Source: Adiantum capillus-veneris | Taxonomy: Eukaryota; Streptophyta; Polypodiopsida; Polypodiales; Pteridaceae | Reading direction: 5' to 3' | DNA: 64,000 nucleotides | Assembly: GCA_014529385.2 (NCBI GenBank) | Contig: CM043946.1 | Span: 18,416,077 to 18,480,076, forward strand | Part shown: one piece after another, positions 22,214 through 34,209 of the stretch | Layout of the letters: every line of letters begins with the position of its first letter | Position numbering within the stretch: position 1 is the first letter of the stretch | Program-made: the position numbers and the translations under genes | Notes under the pieces: generated by a model | Told to the model about the DNA's origin: nothing | The model's database searches: none | The model's input: the letters and a program-made list of their open reading frames with translations, nothing else

Positions 22214-22835
22214 CCTTGAATATCCTTCACCTGCTCCTCAAATTAGCCCCTTTTGAAGCCTTTCTTGGCCTATCAGCCACATCAGCCATACATCTCCACT
22301 GCTACTTGTCAGTCCACGATCTTCCTAGCTGCTCCACTCTTTTCCATGCTTCTTCTATCCTGCACATACCTACCTATGCCATCTTCTATGGTCGACACAC
22401 TTTGGCTACATCATCATTGTCCACCCCCTCATTGAGCAGTTATGCTCAACCAAAAAAGAGCTTTATTCCACTTCTAACTGTAAAACCTAGCACACACTAT
22501 GAGGAAACCAAAACCATATTTACATGGTTTTATTGTATCATACTACCAAACCTTCAAGTGGGTTGCCTCACCCCCTGCATCACATAGCTTTCACCTAGAT
22601 CAAACACCTGCCTTTGGTATCTTCCAACCATCTGTAACTGCTCACCATAGTGTTGTACCGTAGCTCATAGACCATCATGTACATAGGCTGCCCATAGCCT
22701 GCCTTCAATACTCCATGCATCCCTTAGCAAGCAAGCATCCACTTCATACCAAGCATTGCCAAGCATATCACCATAAAAAAGACATGTACCTGATACCAAG
22801 CTCCAACACATGTCTGACCCTCCCTGCCAACCAAG

Positions 22836-23627
22836 TGAGAGGCGGAAGGGAAAAATAGACCCGGTGGCCTCTACACCAAGACTATGCACAATGCCCTCAT
22901 CATGGGGGATACACAATAGGGGCACCACCTAGCAAGATATGCGGCTAGGACGCATACATATACACAATGAAGCATGCCATGGAAAACAATTTCAAGATCC
23001 ACACCCAAATGGGGAATGGGGTGGTCAGAGAATAAGGTGAGAGGAGTGGTGAGTGAGTGAGAATGGGCTCGCTACTCATGCATGTAGTAAGGAAGATAAC
23101 GAGGTCAGGGATACATGCAAGTATGCTCACTTCTCATACAAAAGGTGGCGAATCCGCACACCTCAAGATGGAAGTAGAAAGATGATAGGAATATGAGAGG
23201 GAGAGAGAGTGTGTGTGTATGGTGGAGAATCCGTACACCTTAACATAAGCAGAAAAAAAAATGGCAAGGAACAAGCATATACCATACTCACAATGAGATG
23301 TATCCAAAGCGACACAAAGTATGGCACCAAGATGGAGTGTGTTGATTGCTTGCAAAAGATGAATACAATAGGTAGCGTATGGCAGGAAAATGAGAAGGGA
23401 ACAAGATCGAAGGAGGCATAATGAAGAGATGGGAGTTGATGGCGAGGAATATCATGAGTGTGTCCACCCTTCTTCTTCTTGAAATTGTGCCTTCAACCCT
23501 TAATTACAAGTGGTGTGGAGGTGTGGTGCTCATCTTTTGTGCATGGTGAGGGTGATGATGATGGTGTTGTGATTATGTGATTAGGGTTCATGCTACAAGC
23601 ATGTAGCACAAGAGTGTGTATGGATAG

Positions 23628-23661
<34 letters not shown>

Positions 23662-24791
23662 TCTCCCCCTTAGTGAGCTCTCATGGCCTCCTTATATAGG
23701 GAAGGAGGGGAGGATTTAGCAATATTTCTATTTGAGGTGAGTGTCCCACTTTGGTGACTAGGAAAATGGGGTGCATGTGACTGTGGCTCCCATCTTGTCT
23801 CCTCACTATTTAAAATGCCAGAGTCAATAGAGAGAGAAGAAGAGAGAATGTGGGTAGGATGTAGAGGATAGGAGATATTTACAATAGTCTAGCTTTGGCT
23901 AGACATAAGCTTATTAGGGAGAGAAGAGAGAGGTAAGAAATTTACAAGAGAGATTGTCAAAGGTGGATAGTTGTTGATGAGGATGGATCCTCCAAAAATG
24001 GTGATAGAATCACTCTAGACTTGCCAAGACCTCATTAAAAGAGCCTTGTCTCTTGTAATCATGCTTGAAGACTTGTAGAACCATAGCCATTCTAGAGGGA
24101 AGAAAATTGGGGATGGCCTGTGTCACCATTACACGAGAAAATTGGGGTCCACTACAAAAATCATATCTCCGTGTTCATGACTTTAAAAATTCTGAAAAAA
24201 ATTGAGCTAAAAGTTGAGATCACGAGCTACATCTTTCATGTTGAACGCTCCTTCTGATTCGGGGTTCTTCTTTACTTAAAAAATTCAGCCAAATAATGTA
24301 TTATTTGTGGCTGCAAAGGTCTTTTGGTGGTCCCCTTTGAGTGGACTTCTCTCTTCCCTTCAAGTGTAAGCTCCTTCATGTGTATGAAAACATGACCTAG
24401 AGTTTTGAAAAGAGTGGCAATCATCTAGATGGAGGTATTATTGAAATTTGAAAGTGGGGTTGAGGTTTGAAAATGAAAACTAGTGAATAAAATATTTGGT
24501 AGGGTGGAATAATATACATACATGAAAAATATATTAGAAAATACTAAAATATATAATGTAATTTAGAATATATATATTTAATATTTAAGGTCAAAAGAGA
24601 GATCAACAAAGAAAGCTTACTTATTTATGCTACATCGTGATTGATTAGCATAAGTCTTATTTATTTAATAAAGACTAAAAAATTTTGTGAAAAAGGGAAG
24701 AAAAATCAAAAGTAACTTATATAATAGGAAATATTTTGGTAAAAGGGCAAAGATATATGGGGGGTTCCCATGCATGGAAAAGCTTGCCTCA
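22836..24791 (-). repeat. 3' LTR of gypsy element D
   Basis: 1,956 bp, near-identical to 31,445-33,426. It contains a short (GT)n run near 23,630-23,660. No gene is supported inside. Confidence 0.93.
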
Positions 24792-24819
24792 TTAGCCCTC
24801 CCCCTAAGGCTAGAGGTAT

Positions 24820-27800
24820 TCATGCCTCTAGCGCTGTACTTGATCCTTCTTCAATTGAGGTGGAGGAGTCTCCCTCCTCAGGGATTTCCATCATAGGTGC
24901 TTGATCAAACCTCAAAAAGTACTGCTTCAACCTCCATCCATTGACACGTGTTTTGTGGAGCCTACCATCTGCATCCATCAATCGGTAACTGCCATTGGCG
25001 TAGCGCTTTCTAATGACAAATGGCCCCTCCCATCTGGGTGAAAACTTTTTATCCTTCCTAGTGTCAAACCTGTTATCATACCGTAGGAACAACATACCTT
25101 TCTTGAGACATTTTTCCCTAAGTTCCTTGTTGAAGGTAAGTCGACGTTGCTCTGCCTGTGCTGCATAATAGTTGATAGCATCTTCTCTATCTAGTTGAAG
25201 CCTCTCTAGATCAAGAATGTGGTTGTGGAGATGAGTATTAAGACGTTCCACCTGCCCAGCTAGCACCCTGAGACTAGCCAATTGTACCTCAATGGGTAAA
25301 ATGGATTCCTTACCAAACACCAAGTGATATGGTGTGAACCCAAGGGATGTGCGAAATGAAGTGCGATAAGCCCAAAGTGCAGCCATAAGATGCTTGTCCC
25401 AATCACTTTTGTGATTGTTTACATGTTTAGTGATGATCTTGCAGATCATACCATTTACCTTTTCCACCAAACCACTGCATTGTGGGTAGTAGGGAGTTGA
25501 GTGTCGTTGTGAGATGCCTAACTTCTCCATTATCTCTCCTACAAGGTCTCCTCTAAAACCTGGTCCCCTGTCAGAAATTATTTCAAGAGGAGTGCCAAAA
25601 CAGAAACAAATGTTTTCCAATACGAACTTAGCCACTTCCTTAGCTGTAATCCGGGTGGTGGCAACTGCTTCAGCCCACCTGGTCATGTAGTCCACACCCA
25701 TGATGATTTAAAATTTACCTGATTGGCTCCTTGGCAAAGGCCCAATAGCATCAATTCCCCATTTCTCAAATGGTCCATATGAGATTATAGGAGTCTGTGG
25801 CTCATATCTGAGCCTCCTATCCCCTGCCTTTTGACATTCCTTGCATGTTTTACACCAATGATGCACATCTCTATGTAGGCTAGGCCATACAAACCCGGCT
25901 TGTAGAATCTTTCTACTAGTGATGTCAAGTGCAAAGTGTCCTCCGCAAACACCATCATGGCAACTTGAAATGATTTCAGTGATCTCTCTAGAGAGAGGTA
26001 CACGCCTAAGAATTTGATCCTTACCCTTGCAGTAGAGGCCGTCATTGATAAGGCAGTATTTTGTTGCCTTGCGCACAAGCCACTGCTTTTGGCCCTTAGT
26101 AAGATCCTTAGGACACTCTCCTCTGTCCAAGAAACTCATGATGTCAGGCATAGCATCGCTACCTTGGAAGAGAGGCAGCTTCAACTTGATAGCACCCACC
26201 ACTGAAAAATCTTGCAACTTCTCTCTAGCTAGAGCATCTGCTTCTTGATTTTCTGCTCGAGGGACATGATGTAATTGTACAACTTGAAATTTTCCTAAAA
26301 GTTCCTTGACTTTGCGCAAATGGCCTATCAAGCTATGATTTTTACAAGCCCAAGTTCCTTGTATTTGTTTTATTTAAAGCATGGCATCACCAAATACATT
26401 TAACCGTTGAATGCCCTGTGTCACACACCACTCTAACCCAAGAGTTAAGGCTGCATATTCTGCCTCATTGTTAGAGTGAGAATCCAAGAGATTCCCAATG
26501 GAGAAAACCTTATCCCCTTGATCGTTGAAGATGACAATGCCTGCTGCAGCTTTGTCCACCTTCTTCTTGTAGGCTCCATCAAAGAAAAGAGAGTGAGCCT
26601 CCTCTACCTTAGGGACTTCCAGTACGGGTGTAATATCTTGATCATTTGGATTTATCTTTAGCTTCTTTTCATAGTGGTGATGAGTGAGAATACCTCCTAG
26701 ACTGGCCCTTGTGGAGTTCTCCACTTGCATTGTGTAGTCAAACTCTTGCAGCCTTGTGAGCCATTTGGAAATCCTAGAAGAAACATCCATGTGCTGCATT
26801 ACATAAGGAAATACTTCTTCCATTGTTAAGATTATGAATGGTCTAGACAATAAATAAGAGCGAAATTTGGTGGTAGCAAACATTAATGCAAGCACCATGT
26901 GTTCCACTGCCGTGTATCCCTTTTCTGATGGAGTCATCATTTGACTAGAGAAGTAGATAGGACGCATGAAAGAAGTTTGAGGATCCTTTTGCATCAATAC
27001 AGCCCCAAGTGTGTCATTGCCCACACTAGGGTTTACATAAAATGGCTCGTCCCACTTTGGAGGTGCTATGGTGGGAAGTGAAGCTAGAATTTGTTTTACC
27101 TCATTGAATTGTTGTTCATTTTCTTCACTCGAAGTGAAGGTCTCTTGATGGGTAACTTGTTGTAAAGGGAGAACCACTTGGGAGATCAAGTGAATGAACC
27201 TACTCAAATACCTCACCTTTTGAAGAAAAGAGACCAACTGCTTTGTTGTGGTGGGAGAGATCAAAGCCACCAAGGCTTGAACCTTGCTTGGGTCAGCTTC
27301 AGTGCCATTGGCCGAGATCACATGGCCAAGAAGAGTAACCTTGCTTTCACCAATGTGGCATTTCTCCACATTGAGTTGGCCCCCCAAAGCTTATAGCCTA
27401 GCTAGACCTTCATAAACTTTCTCCAAATGAAGAGATCGAGAGCTATAGATACAAAATTCATCAATAAAAACACGGATTGATTTTCCAAAGAATGGCTGAA
27501 AAACAAATGTCACATATCGCTGAAAAGTGGCTGGAGCATTAGTGAGACCAAAAGGCATAACCCTGTAAGCAAAACATCCCCATGGTGTGATGAAGGTTGT
27601 CTTCTTTTGATCTTCTTCAGCGATGCTAATTTGGAAGTAGCCTGAGTAGCCATCACATACCGTGTAGCGCTCATGTCCTGCTACCTCATTGAGAATTTCG
27701 TCTTGAAAAGGAAGAGGAAAATGGTCCCTCTTTGTGGCTGCATTAAGAGGCTTGTAATCAACACAAACCCTCCACTTACCATTCTTCTTTGGTGTGACTA

Positions 27801-30061
27801 CCACTGGAGAAACCCACTCTGAGTCTTCAACAGGATAGATAAAACCGGCTTCTGGCAATTTCCTCACCTCTTTGAGCAGGGCGTCTTGTTGAATTACTCC
27901 TAGCCGCCTGAGCTTCTGCACTACAGGTTTACTTCCCTCCTTGAGCTTAATGTGATGTTGAACTACTGTGATGCCAGTGATTTTATCATATTCATCAATG
28001 AAAAATGTGGTAAAATTACTTAGCATCAAAATATACTCTTCACGCTCCTTCCCACACAACTCACTAGAGAGCATTTGATGTAGTTTACGTGCTTCTACCA
28101 GAGGTTGTATACCTGGTGTCTCCCCTTGGTTTGATGATGAGGCATTAGGTTGCTCCATCTTCTTAGGGTCCTTGAGAATGATCCCCATCACCTCAATGCT
28201 ACTGTCACTTTCTTCACTCACTGTTGACTCCTCCTCTGAAGTGGTTGAAGAGTCACCACTAGAAAACTCATCCATAGAGGTTTCTAGATCCATGTCGCAT
28301 TGCCGACCTTTCTTCATGTCATAAAGTATTGGCCTCCCTTTTGCATCCTTCATCTGGATTATGCCGGTGTCCCAGTCCTGCTTAGCTCTCATAGCCATAA
28401 TCCAAGGCCTCCCTAGAATGATAGGATAGCCCTCCCCTTTGTGTGGCATGACAAAGATGTCCACATCTACCTCGGTGTTGAATGCGTTTATCCTAACTGC
28501 ATTTATAACACCAACACATTGAACTTTTAAATTATTTTCCATTTTGGCTCGGCATGGTGCCGGCCGACTCACCTCTAAACCCAAACGGTGCATCATTTTT
28601 TCACTCATGACGCATATTTGTGCGCCACCATCGATGTAGATATTGGAGATGTGTTGCCCTTTGATGTAAGCATCCATCACTGGTAGTATGTCATCTAAAT
28701 TCCTCCCAGAGATATCCCCAGCTATCTTTGGCTTTGGTCCTCTCGTGCTAACCATCTTTGTCCATTGTCTCCTCACCCTAGGTGCTAGGTGGAGTAACTG
28801 GGGCCAGGTGATTTTTGGGCCCTGCACAGAAACATCTTGAACCAAATCATATGGTTTAGAACATTCACCCAAAGAGAAATCTACAATGTCAATTTTACGT
28901 CGTGATTTGGACGGCTTTTTGCTAGATTCCCCTTTAGTCTTCATCTTTTCTTCCTTTTGGAAAGATTCACCATGCCTAGCGCGTTTTACCCCCATGGCAT
29001 CTACTCCTTTAACCTTGGTCTTATCCTCCTCCACTTTCTCCTTTCCTTTACCTTCAAGACTGATGACGCTTACTGTTTGATTGCCAACTGGTGGTGGGGG
29101 TAAGGGTGGAATGAGAGGTTGTGGTGGTGGTGGTGGTTGTGGTTGAATGGGTGGTTGTAGGATTTGCATGGGTGGTGCTTGTTGTGGTGCCCTCGGTGGT
29201 GGTGGTCTTGCTCTTGGTGGTGAAACCTGGTTTTTCCTGGCTCCTCTGTTGAAATTCTGCCTCCTTGGGTGTGGACAGTAGTACATGCCATGACCATCCT
29301 CCCCACAATTGTAGCAGTGGTATTCTTGGTTTTGCCTTCGTTGTCCTCTTCCTTGCTCTTGGTTGCGATTGTGTGCATGCCCTTGTTGTATCAAATGGAC
29401 TGAGAGATTCTCAAGTTGATTGGTGATTCGATTGAGCAGGTCTTGCTGATCTTCAATTGGTTCTTGTGGTTGAATCCTCTGGGCGGTTGTTGTAGGTGGT
29501 GCTAGAGGTGGTCGGGTCCTAACGGCTTCCTCTTCATCGATATTCCTGGCTTGTAGGCGCAACTTCTTGTCTTTAAGGTGTGCCACTTCAACTGCTAGCT
29601 CATACGTAGCAGGAAACCTTCCCTTCACCTTCTCTTTAAGAGTTGGCCATAACCCAGCCACAAACCGATCCTTCTTTAGGAAATTAGGTGCCCCCCAAAG
29701 CTCTTAGCGATGCAACCCATCGCCCCCATAAATCTACAAACTTTGACTCATATGATGCGTATTCGAGCATACTGCCCTGCTTCAACTCTGTCAACAATTG
29801 CCATAGCTTCTCTGATGTTGTGCCCTCTCCAAAACGCTTGACAAAGGCTGCTCTTAATAAGTCCCACCGTTCCTTGGTTGCTTGTGCCAAGGCATTGTAC
29901 CATGATCTTGCCTCCACCTTCATTAGAAGTGGTAAGATGCGCAAGCGCAAAGCATCATCATCCCTCGCAGAGATGACACATGCTATTTCCAAGTTGTCTA
30001 GAAAGTTTGCAACATCCTCACCCACCTTACCAGTAAATGTTGGAAATGCTACACTTGCCAT
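24820..30061 (-). pseudogene. Gag-pol of gypsy element D
   Basis: Parts from the 5' end (minus strand): Gag capsid-like region (about 29,700-30,061) and its continuation; CCHC zinc knuckle CYNCGEDGHGMYYC (about 29,280-29,325); Pro-rich linker (29,080-29,230); protease near 28,600-28,650 (YIDGGAQICVMS); reverse transcriptase (about 27,430-27,800, with MPFGLTNAPATFQ); the usual RNase H (about 26,850-27,080); a second RNase H of the type-I/archaeal kind (about 26,250-26,610, with SLFFDGAYKKKVDKAAAGIV and NNEAEYAAL); integrase zinc finger (about 25,830-26,080), core (about 25,450-25,790, with HSTPYYPQCSGLVEKVN) and C-terminal barrel (about 24,950-25,100). No chromodomain is seen. Broken about four times. 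Confidence 0.92.
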
Positions 30062-30244
30062 TGTGAGAGTGAGAAAATTAACTCGACTTAGATTTTTTAT
30101 TTTATAGAGATTAATACATGGGTGCTCGGTGGATGGAAAACATACTATACAAGGATGAAAATAACTACATCAAAAGACACTTCATGATTAATCATAGGGA
30201 GGATAAAGGGTAGAGAAGAGGTGTTTATCTCTTGCAGTCGTTCT

Positions 30245-31424
30245 CTACCAAACATGGTTGTAATGATCTGCTGATAAAACATCTTGTGATCCAAGATTAC
30301 TTTGATTGATTGAATTCATTGTGGTGCATATGTTTGGTTCCTTGCAAAAGGCTGATGCGCTGGGTCCATCACATGATAATTCGGAAAGGCTCTCTCCTCT
30401 GTGGTGGAAGGTTATAGTCTGAGGTGTAGAGATCTTGGTAGTCGAGGTCAAATTTATAGTACCACAGGACAAGGTTGTCTTCCTCTTCTAGCTCTAGGAC
30501 TGTCCCTCTAGCAAGCTCTTGGAAAATCTTGAACTCTCTCTCTTTGAGCAACTTCACTTTCCTGCAAGATAGAGTGCCATCTAGTGTATACACAGGTGTG
30601 ATGAGGTAGGTGGTGAGTCTTACCACTTGTATTAATCCAAGTTGGATGGATACATAGCAAGCTGTAAACTCGTCATCATAGCCTTGATTCACAAGCAACA
30701 CCCCTTGAAGGTGGAGGATCTTATCTTTCCGCCAACCAAAACCAGTGTCAAAGACCTTGTCGATGACAAGCTCCGCCACTTCACTCGGTAGACGACGTAG
30801 AATCCATGCTGCTGTTTCTAGTTCCTGACTCATGTGATGAGAGTGAGGTATAGAAAGACTTTGGAGGATTTACCCTTTTGTTTTGGAGACGGGGTGATTG
30901 TCGGCGCTGGAAAACCCTTGAATCTTTTGGTGCAAGGGAGAGGGAGGGACCACGCGTTCGTAGTAGCTTCCCCAAGTTGTGAAGGTTTGTTGTGGGCGTA
31001 GGTGGAATAGGTGGCAAAGATGGGGACGTAGATGTAGAGAAGCCTGGTGCTACTTGAAAGCCTACCATTGTGAGAACGCCTGTGCGGATATCGAGGGAGA
31101 AAATGATGGCCTTTTCTTCACTTTGGATTGCACTCATGTCGAAGGTGCGGTTTTTGGCTACAATGTGAGCATGATGCAGCTTGTGCCTTGCTTTTACTCA
31201 TGCGGGGATGATGAGAAATGTAAACAATCTGAGTAGGGAAAGAGGGTCTTACCACTTCTTCTATGTTAACAATACAACACCCTGGCAAGAGTTTCTTGAT
31301 GACTTGTGTCAAACCTGCTTGAAGCTCCTCCTCTTCAGTGGTCCAATTAGAGAATTCAAGAAGCCACTCGTCCATGAAGAGAAGAAAACATGTTAGCCTT
31401 GTAAACTCAAGGTCTTGAGAGCCC
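30245..31424 (-). pseudogene. Extra ORF region upstream of gag in element D
   Basis: Between the primer-binding site and gag, several minus-strand frames have protein-like composition: a Pro/Ser-rich part with PSLPPIPPTPTTN (about 30,800-31,130), a hydrophobic, charged part starting ETAAWILRRLPSEVAELVID (about 30,380-30,830), and a Cys/His pair region (SCSHCSQKPHLRHEC) near 31,130. Ogre/Tat elements are known to carry an ORF1 of unknown role in this place. I recognise no domain. Broken. Confidence 0.45.
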
Positions 31425-31442
31425 TCCTCAGTGGGGGCACCA
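31425..31442 (-). other. Primer-binding site of gypsy element D
   Basis: On the minus strand TGGTGCCCCCACTGAGGA, two bases after the LTR end. It is identical to the site at 35,671-35,688 of the unrelated element B2. Confidence 0.85.
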
Positions 31443-31444
31443 AA

Positions 31445-32235
31445 TGAGAGGCGGAAGTGAAAAATAGACCCGGTGGCCTCTACACCAAGACTATGCACAA
31501 TGGCCTCATCATGGGGGATACACAATATGGGCACCACCTAGCAAGATATGTGGCTAGGACGCATACATATACACAATGAAGCATGCCATGGAAAACAATT
31601 TCAAGATCCACATCCAAATGTGGAATGGGTTGGTCAGAGAATAAGGTGAGAGGAGTGGTGAGTGAGTGAGAATGGGCTCGCTACTCGTGCATGCAGTAAG
31701 GAAGATAACGAGGTCAGGGATACATGCAAGTATGCTCACTTCTCATACAAAAGGTGGCGAATCCGCACACCTCAAGATGGAAGTAGAAAGATGATAGGAA
31801 TATGAGAGGGAGAGAGAGTGTGTGTGTGTATGGTGGCGAATCCGCACACCTTAACATAAGCAAGAAAAAAAATGGCAAGGAACAAGCATATACCATACTC
31901 ACAATGAGATGTATCCAAAGCGACACAAAGTATGGCACCAAGATGGAGTGTGTTGATTGCTTGCAAAAGATGAATACAATAGGTAGCGTATGGCAGGAAA
32001 ATGAGAAGGGAACAAGATCGAAGGAGGCATAATGAAGAGATGGGAGTTGATGGCGAGGAATATCATGAGTGTGTCCACCCTTCTTCTTCTTGAAATTGTG
32101 CCTTCAACCCTTAATTACAAGTGGTGTGGAGGTGTGGTGCTCATCTTTTGTGCATGGTGAGGGTGATGATGATGGTGTTGTGATTATGTGATTAGGGTTC
32201 ATGCTACAAGCATGTAGCACAAGAGTGTGTATGGA

Positions 32236-32297
<62 letters not shown>

Positions 32298-33426
32298 CTC
32301 CCCCTTATTGAGCTCTCATGGCATCCTTATATAGGGAAGGAGGGGAGGATTTAGCAATATTTCTATTTGAGGTGAGTGTCCCACTTTGGTGACTAGGAAA
32401 ATGGGGTGCATGTGACTGTGGCTTCCATCTTGTCTCCTCATTATTTAAAATACCAGAGTCAATAGAGAGAGAAGAAGAGAGAATGTGGGTAGGATGTAGA
32501 GGATAGGAGATATTTACAATAGTCTAGCTTTGGCTAGACATAAGCTTATTAGGGAGAGAAGAGAGAGGTAAGAAATTTACAAGAGAGATTGTCAAAGGTG
32601 GATAGTTGTTGATGAGGATGGATCCTCCAAAAATGGTGATAGAATCACTCTAGACTTGCCAAGACCTCATTAAAAGAGCCTTGTCTCTTGTAATCATGCT
32701 TGAAGACTTGTAGAACCATAGCCATTCTAGAGGGAAGAAAATTGGGGATGGCCTGTGTCACCATTACACGAGAAAATTGGGGTCCACTACAAAAATCATA
32801 TCTCCGTGTTCATGACTTTAAAAATTCTGAAAAAAATTGAGCTAAAAGTTGAGATCACGAGCTACATCTTTCATGTTGAACGCTCCTTCTGATTCGGGGT
32901 TCTTCTTTACTTAAAAAATTCAGCCAAATAATGTATTATTTGTGGCTGCAAAGGTCTTTTGGTGGTCCCCTTTGAGTGGACTTCTCTCTTCCCTTCAAGT
33001 GTAAGCTCCTTCATGTGTATGAAAACATGACCTAGAGTTTTGAAAAGAGTGGCAATCATCTAGATGGAGGTATTATTGAAATTTGAAAGTGGGGTTGAGG
33101 TTTGAAAATGAAAACTAGTGAATAAAATATTTGGTAGGGTGGAATAATATACATACATGAAAAATATATTAGAAAATACTAAAATATATAATGTAATTTA
33201 GAATATATATATTTAATATTTAAGGTCAAAAGAGAGATCAACAAAGAAAGCTTACTTATTTATGCTACATCGTGATTGATTAGCATAAGTTTTATTTATT
33301 TAATAAAGGCTAAAACCTTTTGTGAAAAAGGGAAGAAAAATCAAAAGTAACTCATATAATAGGAAATATTTTGGTAAAAGGGCAAAGATATATGGGGGGT
33401 TCCCATGCATGGAAAATCTTGCCTCA
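31445..33426 (-). repeat. 5' LTR of gypsy element D
   Basis: 1,982 bp. It has a longer (GT)n run (about 32,239-32,296) than its partner, which accounts for most of the length difference. Confidence 0.93.
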
Positions 33427-34209
33427 CAAGTTAAGAGGAGGCCTCAACCATAGACCCCTGCATCTCCTGAACCAACCACCGTGTAGCTGTATCTACCATC
33501 ATTTTCATCAACCATAGCTCACATACCTTCAATGGAAGTAAAGCCACTGCCTGGGAATCACCTTTATCCACCACTAGACATGTGTACTGCCTCGGAATCT
33601 CCACCATCTTCGGCAACACAACCTCCTCTTTTGACGAACACTCAATTCCAACATCATTGAGTCCTTCCTCATCAATCGGCTGTTCAAGGTTGATCAATAC
33701 CTCTTGCTCTTCAACTTCAATCACTTGCTCTTCAAGCACCTCTTCTGCCGCTACATCATGCTCCACCAAGGAAGAGAGAAACTCGTTCTCTACTACTGCA
33801 TTCACCTCAACTTCCTCCATAGGCACGACTGCTCCATCTCTTTTGGAAAAATTATGCACCTGTTGCACCACCATGGCACATTACAGCGCCACCTTCATCA
33901 GCACAACCATTAGCATGGCACCATACACAACCTTTACCTGCATACCATCATTTGTATGCCTAGACCGCTCCACTTTGTGTTCATCAAGCACCTCGGATTT
34001 CTCTGTTCCTTGCTCTTCTTGCACATGGTCTACTACCCTATCATCAAACACATAATAAGGCAGCTTTACCTTTACCAGCTCAGGTTCGTCAGACTCCGTC
34101 TCCTTGCCATAGGATGTGGACTAATCCACTCTATTCTCCTCGCTTGTGTCTCCCAACTACACGAGCTTGTATCTCATCATCATCGGCATCATATATTGAC
34201 TCCGTATCT

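Larger units (their letters stand above)
15026..22413 (-). repeat. LTR of element B1 (minus strand), split by a copia insertion, truncated
   Basis: On the minus strand this LTR starts TGATGTAGCC at 22,413, just after a purine tract, and runs to about 15,026, where it breaks off short of the expected end. The copia element G (16,691-22,213) interrupts it. The start resembles the LTR start of element A, and the later part matches 34,210-35,300 on the plus strand. It is therefore the 3' LTR of a minus-strand relative of element A. Confidence 0.65.
22836..33426 (-). mobile_element. Element D: young Tat-type Ty3/gypsy retrotransposon with two RNase H domains
   Basis: Two long LTRs of 1,956 and 1,982 bp, TG...CA on the minus strand, are almost identical apart from a (GT)n length difference and a few dozen substitutions. 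CAAG borders both ends (22,832-22,835 and 33,427-33,430), a possible 4-bp target duplication. The primer site is at 31,425-31,442, and the purine tract (minus-strand TTAGGGGGAGGGCTAA) is just right of 24,791. The gag-pol region fills 24,820-30,061, and a leader of about 1.2 kb holds extra ORF sequence. The tandem RNase H domains and extra upstream ORF fit the Tat/Ogre group. The coding region is broken about four times, so it is recent but not whole. Confidence 0.9.
22414..34200 (-). mobile_element. Interior of element B1 (relative of element A), split by gypsy element D
   Basis: On the minus strand, the flanks of D (33,427-34,200 and 22,414-22,835) form one interior ending in a hairpin and a purine tract at 22,420-22,450, then the LTR. 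The 33,431-34,100 part is an acidic Val/Glu-rich ORF (VLEEQVIEVEEQEVLINLEQ). It has the composition and position of the acidic ORF of element A. No polymerase domain is visible. The 5' end is lost at about 34,200, where an oppositely oriented LTR begins. Confidence 0.5.

Noticed and set aside
29054-29378. His/Thr-rich minus-strand ORFs
   Set aside because: They are alternative frames of the Pro-rich linker and zinc knuckle of the Gag in element D.
33582-34055. Ser/Thr-rich plus-strand ORF of 157 codons
   Set aside because: It is the reverse of the acidic Glu/Val-rich ORF of element B1, and such composition is the usual shadow of it.
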